This document shows positions 32,210-41,514 of a DNA stretch of 64,000 nucleotides, piece by piece. How positions within the stretch are numbered: the stretch's first letter is position 1; each line of letters starts with the position of its first letter. The notes beneath the pieces were generated by a model, which worked only from the letters and a program-made list of their open reading frames with translations, did not search any database and had not been told where the DNA came from. This DNA comes from Phalacrocorax aristotelis (taxonomy: Eukaryota; Chordata; Aves; Suliformes; Phalacrocoracidae): NCBI RefSeq assembly GCF_949628215.1, contig NW_027441280.1:124001-188000 (forward strand). Direction: 5' to 3'. The translations under genes and the position numbers were made by a program.

Positions 32210-32710
32210 GGATGGAGTGGCCCTCCTCAGCAGGCAAGGACCGTAATCACCGTGACGTTTTGTGGGCTCGGAGGCCGTGACCGTGGCTATCTGGGAGAGG
32301 CAGCTAGAGTTCAGCTGAGCAGATTACCTCTGCAGGGTGTTCAAGCTTGTACGTGCGTAGGGCTTCATGTTTGATGTCATATGTTTGTTTTTAATGGCAG
32401 GTTATAGTCGGTGTTCAGGAACAGTTAAGGTACTGCTGTGCAACCAGGCGACTTGTTTCGTATTGGTTTTGGAGATGCCGAGGGACGAGTCGTGCAGGGC
32501 GACGGAGGGGAACTGAGGGGACCGATGTAAGCGGGTGAGTCGGTGCGTGGTGTATATAGAGGGAAGATGTGACCGATGCCTCTATGACTCCATTGCTCCT
32601 TGCGTTTGTCTTTTGTTTTGGTTTTGAAGTAGCGTAGCAATGAGCAAAGGAGGCAAGTCGAGCAAGGCGAGTGGTGATTGGTGGGCTGAAGTAGCAGCTC
32701 TTTTCTGAGG
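32210..32710 (+). repeat. Exon-containing repeat, copy 2
   Basis: Second copy, 1.07 kb downstream of copy 1. The exon-like segment 32475-32534 (60 bp) ends at GTGAGTCGG but has an in-frame TGA in the frame that is open in copy 3. A TATATAG lies at 32553. Confidence 0.75.
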
Positions 32711-32912
32711 TGTTGTGTTGCTGGTGAAGTTATAAGCAACGCGTGTCGTTTGGGTGTTACGGACGGCGGGCGAGGTGCCGTGTTCAGCTGCAAGTGACGT
32801 AGGCCGGGTGGGAGGCTGTCGAGGGAAAGGGGTGCGAGACGGGGATCGGTGCGGGCAGGCTGTGGCATCGGGCAGCATCTCAGGAGGTGCCTTTTCGCTT
32901 GGCTTTTTGCAG

Positions 32913-33037
32913 GTGCCGCTGGCAGGCTCGGAGTGCTGCTGCCGCACGCCTATGAGAGGTCTGAGAAGGTGGGGCAGCGGCCAGCATCTAAGACCAGAGA
33001 ATGCTGTGGTCCGTCGTCGAGCTCTTCAGTTTTGTAG
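32913..33037 (+). other. Candidate exon (125 bp)
   Basis: Acceptor GCTTGGCTTTTTGCAG and donor GTAACA. One frame reads AAGRLGVLLPHAYERSEK and on, and stops with TAG exactly at the exon end; another is open through a Cys/Arg-rich stretch. No family recognised. Confidence 0.25.
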
Positions 33038-34845
33038 GTAACACGTGGGCCGTCTTTGGAACGGCGTATGAGCATTAGAAGTGAGCTGGGTAGTAATGAG
33101 GAAGTCACGGGGCGGTGATTTCTCACGAGCGTAACGGTAGTTTACTGTGTGTTGATACGTTTGGTGCCACAAGCGATGACGGAAGCGGGGTGTGATGCTG
33201 GAATCTGTGCAGAGCAGGTGAGCCGATGGGCATGTTCGTTTTGATGAGGGGGGTGCTCTGGAAGAGATCTGTGTTGACCTGTGTGATACTTATTGCTGGC
33301 TCTGGGTTTTTTCCTTTTTTACATGATGAAGAGGCACCTGGCCACTGCAAGAATATCCTGGTTAGCTGGTGTGTTTCTTGTTGTGAAAGGATGCATAATC
33401 TGACCCATCTGAAAGCCCCACAGTGTGACTTTTGTTAGGAAGAGATTTTGAAGAATTGAGATATTTCTTATTCAGTGAGGTTGCATTCTATGAACTTGCC
33501 ATCAGAGTGCATCTTAGAGACAGTGTCTTTGTCAGCAGAACTCATCAGCACAAGACTTGCAAAGTATTGCTTTTTTTTAAAGACAAAAAAATCCATGGTC
33601 CTTGCGGAGATCCAAGCACAGCACATACTCCAAAGGTTGATGGCATTGGTAGTGCTTGGGTTCTCAGTTGTAACAGTCGAGATACCATAAAATGCGGTTC
33701 GCCTGCATGCTTCGGTACAGCCGAACGCATTAGCAGGTCTGCCGGTCCTTCTTGGTAGCCCCGTGTATTGCAACACTGGGGATTTGATTTGTGTGGTTTT
33801 TTGTTGTGGTATTATTTTTCCCCCCCCCCCCAAAAAAGTAAAACTGTATCGGGGATCTCTTCACTCACCGATTCTTCTGTCATAAATGAAAGTTTAAAAA
33901 AAAGCTAACATCGTCTGATTTACGACGTGACTTGCGCTCTTTCAGCTGTAACTGCCAAGCAGATGTAGGGTACGATTTGTTAGGTGTACTTAAGCAGGTA
34001 GGTATTTGTTGTAAATATTTAATGAGGGGCGACTGAATGTTGTGGGGGGGGTGTTTCCTGCCGGTATTTTGAGGGAGCGCTCTTAAGTACTTTATTTCAG
34101 TCTCGCTTTCGACGCGCGTTTCCCTGGCAGTTCAGCAGCATCTCTTGGGCGGGGCAGCCGGGCGGACGTCCCTCCCGACTCCGTAACACGCCAAAACCCC
34201 CCAGTCACGTTGCTGCTGTGTATTTTGGAGATAGATAATCTTATGGCGGGCGTGAACGGCTGTGCGAGTTGAATGAACGCAGAAGGAAAATGGAAAGCTT
34301 TTAGAGCCTAGACGCTCATATTGGAAGTGCGTAAACACGCGCCCGCCTTCTCAGCACAAAGTGAATTACTGAGATTTATTCTTAATTTTTTACGTTACTC
34401 TTTCAAGTTTGACACGCTTCACTTCAGGCTTCGTGGAGCCAGGCAGCAAGACGTGCGGCGGCAGGGCGAGGGCTGTAGCTGCTGCGGTGGGTCTGTAAGC
34501 GGAGGTTCCGGTTCCGGTACAACTTTGCCCCGCAGCCTCACGGGGTTATCTCCCCGCAGCGGTGCTGTAAGGAAGGGATGAGACGTTTTCCAGCACCAGC
34601 CAGAGCGTTCAGTGTTACGCGAAGGATCTGTTCAAAATGGTATCGGTTAGTCTTAATACCGTTTTCAAGCGTTCCAATCACTCTAGCTTTTAAAGGATGT
34701 GTTGTGTTTTGACGTGACCCGTTTGCCTGGAATCTTGCTGCGGCTCAATTTCCTTCCTACCCCTTATGCTGACTGAGCTCCTCCATTTTCTTCTGTGCTA
34801 TTTTATTAACGTGCTGAAATATAGTTTGGGATTTCTGTTTTTCAG
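33038..34845. other. Unique spacer DNA, no gene seen
   Basis: AT-richer than the surroundings, with a C run followed by an A run at 33821-33837. The 108-codon plus-strand frame at 33432-33758 and the minus-strand frames opposite it lack splice or start context. A GC-rich patch at 34430-34560 has no named motif. Confidence 0.4.
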
Positions 34846-34906
34846 ATGTCGTCTAAGTGTCTCGTGATGCTCAAGAGATGCCTGCCGGTCGTTAAGCGTG
34901 GTGAAG
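34846..34906 (+). other. Candidate exon beginning with ATG (61 bp)
   Basis: Acceptor ATTTCTGTTTTTCAG, donor GTAAGG: the best matched splice pair in the spacer. Phase 0 entry gives MSSKCLVMLKRCLPVVKRGE and one spare base. Without splicing at the donor the frame runs on to 35199, Gly/Ala-rich. It could join the exon at 30824 in phase. Confidence 0.3.
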
Positions 34907-35261
34907 GTAAGGGGCCATCCCTCGGCCTGGAGGCTCCTGGCTCTGTCTCCAGCGGGTGCCCCGCAGGTGCGGCCGCGAGGGCTGCCCGGTGGGGAGAGTC
35001 GGGGCCCCCAGGGACCGGGGCTGTTTGTCACCCCGGGGAGCCCGTCCCAGTGCGGGAACATGTCCGAGCGGAGCCCGAGAGAGACGTGACACCGTCCTCT
35101 GGCACGCTCCTGCTCTGCCGTGGGGCAGCCGCCAGCCTGCGGACAGGGGCTGGGGGGGCTGCAGCTGTTTGGGGGGCTGCCCCACCTTTTAGATTTTAGC
35201 AGAGCTCCCCCTTTTCCGGGGGGTGTGGGAGGGGTGTGCGTGTACCTTTGTAAATGGCACT

Positions 35262-35380
35262 ATTAAAGTAATGAGCTGCAGGTTGGAGCAGGTTCCCTTG
35301 TTTAGTGCCCTTCTTGGGGGTGAATAAAATTGGGGGAGTCCTGGGGGGGGTGTGATGATGTCATGTGGGGTGCCCCGGTG
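35262..35380 (+). terminator. Polyadenylation region
   Basis: ATTAAA at 35263-35268 and AATAAA at 35323-35328, followed within ~20-60 bp by a G/T-rich stretch (GGGGGGGTGTGATGATGTC and on), the usual downstream element. This would end a plus-strand transcript crossing the spacer. Confidence 0.45.
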
Positions 35381-35479
35381 TCACTGGGGGAGCTGATAAT
35401 GCGTCAGAGGAACAGGTGAGTGGGGGCGTCATGTAGGGGTTCCCCCCCAAAAAGGGGGGTTACAGCCCCAAAATGCCTG

Positions 35480-36170
35480 AAAATTCAGGGGGGCTATTAC
35501 AAAAACCTCTTATATATATTGACATGTGTAATATTAATTTATAGATGCATAAAGGGATTTTGAGATAAGAACTTATCTCTCCTATATTATATAACGGATT
35601 TCGGGATACAAAAATTCTGCATCGAGATGCAGGGTTTTAAAACACAAAAGTAACTCGACCGTCTATATATCTAGATCAAAAAATAAAGGAGTTTAAAGTG
35701 AAAAGGATAGATGAAGGAATTCAAAGCAGAAGAAAGTCTGACTAGAGCGAGCATCTACGCTTAGTGTGTGTTACATAGTCTAAGTAGATGTGTAATCTAA
35801 ATAGAGGTTATATAGAGTGAAATAAGCCGAGGTATAACTGTAAGTAGATGTCTAAATAGAGAAGTCGAAAAAGATTGAAGTGTCAAAGGGTAAGTAAGCA
35901 GATAGCTAGCCTAAATAGCTGTTTTATGTACGTGTTAATATGGAAGTCTAAACAGGTATGTGTAAAGAGATATTCTGTGTAAGTGTAAATAGCCTAAATA
36001 GGTGTAAGTGTAAATATAATAGCTAAGTCTAAACAGATGTTGTATGTAAATGTAAAACAGATAGTATATATAAAATATAGATGTACTCCGTAAGGATGTG
36101 TAAGTAGACACATAGTGCAAATGTCTATGCTATGTAAGGTTTTAAAATGCAAAGAAACCACGTTGATAGA
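35480..36170. repeat. AT-rich degenerate short-repeat block
   Basis: Abrupt change from GC-rich to AT-rich sequence with recurring words GTAAGTAGATG, CTAAATAG, AGTCTAAACAG and GTGTAAGTGTAAATA. Looks like a decayed satellite with a period of about 20-40 bp; no exact unit can be fixed by eye. No gene. Confidence 0.6.
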
Positions 36171-36189
36171 GATGTTTATAGAGAAGATT

Positions 36190-37740
36190 TAAAAATTAGA
36201 CACACAGCCCACCCCCCAATCAACTGAAGGCACAAAAGCGCTTTCAAATGCTGCCCCTTCCCTGTTCTCCTTCTCCCATCCCGATTTGGGGCCGATTCCC
36301 CCAAATGGGGACTTTCCCCTCTGGGGCTGCGTAGGCAGCCTGGGAGCTGCTGCCAGGGCAGACACACACTCCAAAGCCCCTGAGTCTGGGTCTGCAATGG
36401 GGGGTGAAAAACCCCAAACAGGTTTGGGGGAAAGAAAACAATTCGGGGCTCTTGGGAAAGCCCACTCCTGCTGGGTTTGTGCAGTTGGAAAGGAGGGGGG
36501 TAAAAAAAGCGGGGGTGGGGGGGCGGAACCCTGCTAACCATTCTCATGCACAAAAGCAAAAAATCGCCAATTTCAATGTTGTGGAAAGGGTGAAAAAAAC
36601 CCGGAAGTGAACCGTTTGGAAAAGCAATCCCAACTTTTACCTTATGGAAAAGCAAAAAAAAAAAAAACCCCAAACGAACAAAACCAAAGTAACCCGAACA
36701 ACAACAAAAAAAGCCAAACCATCCAACCGGAAATCACCAAAACTAAATAAACCCACCGAAAACCCTAAACTGGGGAAAATTTGGGGTGAAACACCGGCAG
36801 TTTGAGGGGCATTGCTGGGGCTTATCTGGAATGGATTCGCCGGAGCGGGTCAGTTATCTGGAGCGGATCATCTGCTGCAGGTTAGCCCAGGTGAGTTGCC
36901 CGTTGTGGATTATCCTGGGGGGACCCCCTGGTGTCAGTCATCCCCATGCATGTTCCCCGTGGCGTGTCTGCCCAGACATGCCCCTGTCCAGCGGTGTCCG
37001 CCTCCTCCCCCGCCCTCCCTCTGCGTGTGTCTGTGCCCTCCCAAACGCTTTCCCCTGACATGGCCCCCCCGCATGACTCTTTTTTCCCCCGGTGACGTCC
37101 TCCCTCTCCCTGGCCTCCTGTTCTGTGCTCGCTGAAGCCTTATGCTTACGCAGGATGAGCAGAGCAGGGTGCTGGCAGTGCAGAGGCGAGGCGAGGCGCT
37201 GCCAAGCCAACGAAGCCCAAGGCTCAGCAGCGCACAAGTCCTTTGCAGGTCAGCCACTGGCACCTGGTCTGCCTGGCTGCCCCGTGCCCTGACGCACAGC
37301 TGCCCCCCTCACCCCAGGCAGCCTGCCTTCGGAAGGGCAGCTGTGTTCCCCTGATTGATTTTCTTCTTTAACCCTCTAGGACCTGTTGACTTGCTGCTCT
37401 CCCTGTCACAGCCCTGATGCCGCAGGCCTACAGCAACTGATGGGGCTCACTCCGGGGGGGTGGGGGGTGGGAAAGGGGACCTTTCTCCCCAGGTCGTTTG
37501 TGCTGCTTCTCCTCCCTAGGGCGTGGGGTGGGGGTGAGTGGGGCAGGAGGGAGGACGGTAGCGGCCACCTGATTTTTAAAGCAGTCGAGACGGAAGGACT
37601 AAAATGCTCGAGGCACTTTGGTGGTGGGCGGTGCGGAGGCAACGACTGACACTGCTGGGGCTGCGGGAGTGGGGAAGGTGCAGAGAAACATGAGCTCTGC
37701 GCACGCAGTAACAGTTCCGTTATCCCGGCGAACGTGACCC
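36190..37740. repeat. Duplicated flank of the NRF1 array, copy 1
   Basis: 36250-36620 and 37395-37740 align to 52570-52950 and 53010-53320 (shared GGGGCCGATTCCC, GGTCTGCAATGGGGGGTGAA, CCATTCTCATGCACAAAA, CTTCTCCTCCCT, AAATGCTCGAG). Between them copy 1 has about 750 bp that copy 2 lacks: an A/C-rich tract 36650-36775, a GGATCATC/GGATTATC-type stretch, and exon-like 37154-37248. Confidence 0.75.
37154..37248 (+). other. Candidate exon (95 bp)
   Basis: Acceptor CTTATGCTTACGCAG and donor TTTGCAG|GTCAGC. At least two frames are open. Lies in the part of the duplicated flank absent from the copy at 52.6 kb. Weakly supported. Confidence 0.2.
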
Positions 37741-37797
37741 AGAGCCGGCGCGGGTCTTGCCCCAGAGAAGAGTGACGGACGTCGTGCCGCTGCCGCC

Positions 37798-40630
37798 GTG
37801 CTGTGCTACGGCAGCCGGGAATCGCGCATGCGGAGTGGCGATGGTGGACCCTGCTGACACCGTGCGGCCAAAGTGCGGTACCGCACCCGGAACAGACGCA
37901 TGCGCAGTGGCGACGATGTGTCACTGCTCGCTGCTGCCACCGAGCGACCGAACCGCGGAACAGCGGGGGCCAGCTGCGCTACCCTGCTCGCGGCAGTCAC
38001 CGAGCGCTCAAAACCGGGTACTGCAGACGGGCAGCCGCCCGTTCCCGAGGGTGAAGTTTTTTCGCTGGTCGCTGCTGCCACCGTGCAAGCAGATTCCGGT
38101 ACTGCAGCCAGGCAGTTCCGTATGCACAGTGGCGCTTTACTTTCTGCCCCTGCTTCCACCGACCGCCCAAACGCTCGCAGTGCAGGTGGGCAGCCGCGCA
38201 TGCGCAGTGGCGCCTTTTTGTGCTCGCTGCTGCCACCGAGCGATCAAACCGCGGTACTGCAGGTGGGCGGCCGCGCATGCGCACTGGCGCCTTTTTGTGC
38301 TCGCTGCTGCCACCGAGCGACCGAACCGCGGAACAGCACGGGGGGAGCTGCGCTACCCTGCTCGCGGCAGTCACCGAGCGATCAAAACCGGGCACTGCAG
38401 ACGGGCAGCCGCCCGTTCCCGAGGGTGAAGTTTTTCCGCTGGTCGCTGCTGCCACCGTGCAAGCAGATTCCGGTACTGCAGCCAGGCAGTTCCGTATGCA
38501 CAGTGGCGCTTTACTTTCTGCCCCTGCTTCCACCGACCGCCCAAACGCTCGCAGTGCAGGTGGGCAGCCACGCATGCGCAGTGGCGTCTTTTCTGCTCTC
38601 TGCTGCCACCGTGCGACCAAAGAGCGGTACTGCAGGTGGGCGGCCGCCCATGCGCAGTGGGCCTTTTTGCTCTCTGCTGCCACCGTGCGACCAAACCGCG
38701 GTACTGCGGGTGGGCGGCTGCGCATGCGCAGTGGCGCCCTTTTGCTCTCTGCTGCCACCGTGCGACCAGACCGCGGTACTGCAGGTGGACAGCCGCGCAT
38801 GCGCAGTGGCGTCTCTTTCTGCTCTCTGTTGCCACCGTGCGATCAGACCGCGGTACTGCAGGTGGACAGCCGCGCATGCGCAGTGGCGCCTTTTGTGTCT
38901 CTGCTGCCACCGTGCGATCAGACCGCGGTACTGCAGGTGGGCAGGCGCGCATGCGCAGTAGCGCCTTTTTGTGCTCGCTGCTGCCACCTTGCGATCAAAC
39001 CGCGGTACTGCAGGTGGGCGGCCGCGCATGCGCAGTGGCGCCTTTGTGCTCTCTGCTACCACCGTGCGACGAGACCGGGGTACTGCACGTGGGCAGCCGC
39101 GCATGCGCAGTGGCGCCTTTTCTGCTCTCTGCTGCCACCGAGCGACCAGACCGCGGTACTGCAGGTGGGCAGCCGCGCATGCGCACTGGCGCCTTTTTGT
39201 GCTCGCTGCTGCCACCGAGCGACCGAACCGCGGAACAGCACGGGGGGGAGCTGCGCTACCCTGCTCGCGGCAGTAACCGAGCGCTCAAAACCGGGTACTG
39301 CAGACGGGCAGCCGCCCGTTCCCGACGGTGACGGTTTTCCGCTGGTCGCTGCTGCCACCGTGCAAGCAGATGCCGGTACTGCAGCCAGGCAGTTCTGTAT
39401 GCACTGTGGCGCTTTACTTTCTGCCCCTGCTTCCACCGACCGCCCAAGCCCCCGTAGTGCAGGTGGGCAGCCGCGCATGCGCAATGGCGTCTCTTCCTGC
39501 TCGCTGCTGCCACCGTGCGATCAGACCGCGGTACTGCAGCTGGGCAGCCGCGCATGCGCAGTGGCGCCTTTTCTGCTCTCTGCTGCCACCGTGCGATCAA
39601 ACCCGGGTACTGCAGGTGGGCAGCCGCGCATGCGCTGTGGCGCCTTTTCTGCTGGTCGCTGCTGCCACCGTGCGATCAAGCCCGGGTACTGCAGGTGGGC
39701 AGCCGCGCATGCGCAGTGGCGCCTCTTTCTGCTCTCTGCTGCCACCGTGCGATCAGACCGCGGTACTGCAGGTGGGCAGCCGCGCATGCGCACTGGCGCC
39801 TTTTTGCTCTCTGCTGCCACCGTGCGATCAAACCCGGGTACTGCATGTGGGGGGCCGCGCATGCGCAGTGGCGCCTTTTTGCTCTCTGCTGCCACCGTGC
39901 GACCAAACCGCGGTACTGCAGGTGGGCGGCTGCGCATGCGCAGTGGCGCCCTTTTGCTCTCTGCTGCCACCGTGCGACCAGACCGCGGTACTGCAGGTGG
40001 GTAGCCGCGCATGCGCAGTGGCGTCTCTTCATGCTCTCTGCTGCCACCGTGCGATCAAACAGCAGTACTGCAGGTGGACAGGCGCGCATGCGCAGTGGCG
40101 TCTCTTTCTGCTCTCTGCTGCCACCGTGCGATCAGACCGCGGTACTGCAGATGGGCAGCCGCGCATGCGCAGTGGGCCTTTTTGCTCTCTGCTGCCACCG
40201 AGCGACCAAACCGCGGTACTGCAGGTGGGCAGCCGCGCATGCGCAGTGGCCACCCTTTGTATTCTGCTCGCTGCTTCCACCAAGCGACCGAACCCCGGGA
40301 CTGCAGGCGGGAGCTGCGCTACCCTGGTAGAGATTTCCACCCGCCCCTTACCCGATCGCGGCAGTCACCGGTCGATCAAAACCGGGTACTGCAGACGGGA
40401 AGCTGCCCGTTCCCCAGGCTGAAGTTTTCCTCTGGTCGCTGCTCCCACCGTGCAAGCAGATGCCGGTACTGCAGCCAGGCAGTTCCGTATGCGCGGTGGC
40501 GCTTTATTTTCTGCCCCCTACTTCCACCGAGCGCCCAAACCCTCGTACCGCAGGTGGGCAGCCGCGCATGCGCAGTGGCGACCTTTTAGCTCTCTGCTGC
40601 CACCGTGCGACCAAACTGCGGTACTGCAGC
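37798..40630. repeat. ~76-bp minisatellite with about 25 NRF1-type sites
   Basis: Consensus parts: GCTCTCTGCTGCCACCGTGC, GACCAAACCGCGGTACTGC, AGGTGGGCAGCCGCGCATGC, GCAGTGGCGCC. The palindromic core GCGCATGCGC(A), the NRF1 recognition type, recurs at 38722, 38797, 38873, 38949, 39025, 39101 and 39177 (steps of 75-76 bp) and on to 40565. A ~270-bp sub-block of divergent monomers with decayed cores (GTATGCACAGTGG) is interspersed at about 37936, 38311, 39218 and 40276. The 76-bp period is not a multiple of 3, and the long two-strand frames here, up to 594 codons, are artefacts of its few stop codons. Confidence 0.9.
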
Positions 40631-41175
40631 CAGCAGCCGTGCACGGGCTGTAGCGACATTTTGCCGCGCTCACTTCTCCACGCCACTTAGTGACCCCCCG
40701 CACGCTACGTGGTGACGTCACCGTGGGGGCCGGAACCGTGTAGGCACAGCCCCTAGCGACAGGTGTTGACCCCTTGCGATAGCCCGTTGAGGGCGGTCCT
40801 GATACCCCTCGCCACGCTCTTAGCAACGGGCCCTGCCCCCGGCGATGGGCAGGCGGGCCGTCTGATGTCCGACCCACCTGGCCCCACCCACCCACTTTGG
40901 TGCTGTGCGGTGCACTTTGCTCTCTGCTGCCACCCTGCGAGCCTTCATCCCTCGGGGGGGCTCGGCCCGCCCCTTTTGCGGGGCGCTGTGGGAAGGGCGG
41001 GGGCGGGGCCCGGGGGTCGAAGAGCCCCAGCCGGGGCTCGGGCAGCTCTTGCTGCCCCTGGGCTTCTCTGCCGTCGGTGCTCCCGTGTTCCCTCGGGCGG
41101 TCGCAGCTTTGGGGCTGTCTCAGCCCCCCGGGCAGGCGTGCTCTGGCGTTTAGAGAAGCGGAGGCGTTGCCTGAG
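40631..41175 (+). promoter_or_regulatory. Candidate promoter and first exon after the NRF1 array
   Basis: Full palindromic CRE TGACGTCA at 40713-40720 followed by CpG-rich DNA (GGGGCGGGGCCC near 41000, an Sp1-type GC box) and a splice donor CTGAG|GTAAGG at 41175. NRF1 plus CRE plus GC box is a typical CpG-island promoter set. The direction is inferred from the donor. Confidence 0.45.
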
Positions 41176-41428
41176 GTAAGGATTCCAGAGCTTGGCACTC
41201 TTTGGCAGCATCTGTACTAGAAAGGTCCCTTGTGGCCTGCTTTGCTTTTTTTCTCCCGGGATGTTGTTTCGGGCGCTGAGGGGGCGGTGAGATGGTTTAG
41301 TGGTATGGTGTTCTGTTTGGGGTTTGTTTTTTGCTTTGCTGGTTTTCTTCCCCCTTGTGAGATCATTTCATTCATTTATCATTTCATATTATCATTTACC
41401 CCGCGCCATTTCCATCCCCTCTGGGCAG

Positions 41429-41514
41429 CAGCGGATCTGCTGCCGCTTCAGGCGGCCGCTTTCTCGAGGGCGAGGAGCTGGGACGACAACGGGCCGCTGC
41501 AGGCTCTGGTCAGG
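41429..41514 (+). other. Candidate second exon (86 bp)
   Basis: Acceptor CCCCTCTGGGCAG, donor GTAAGA. One frame reads AADLLPLQAAAFSRARSWDD and on, without stop. Together with the donor at 41175 it suggests a spliced plus-strand transcript from the NRF1/CRE promoter. No homology recognised. Confidence 0.3.

Noticed and set aside
33480-33500. CR1 retroposon 3' end (one ATTCTATG octamer)
   Set aside because: Only a single octamer and no CR1-like upstream sequence. I see no convincing CR1 anywhere in the window.
33432-33758. 108-codon frame with mixed composition
   Set aside because: No acceptor or ATG in good context, contains a poly-T-derived Phe run and the opposite strand is open as well; I recognise no domain.
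38220-40004. 594-codon frame, and many 100-360 codon frames on both strands
   Set aside because: They follow the 76-bp repeat, which rotates through all three frames; stop-free sequence is a property of the repeat, not of a gene.
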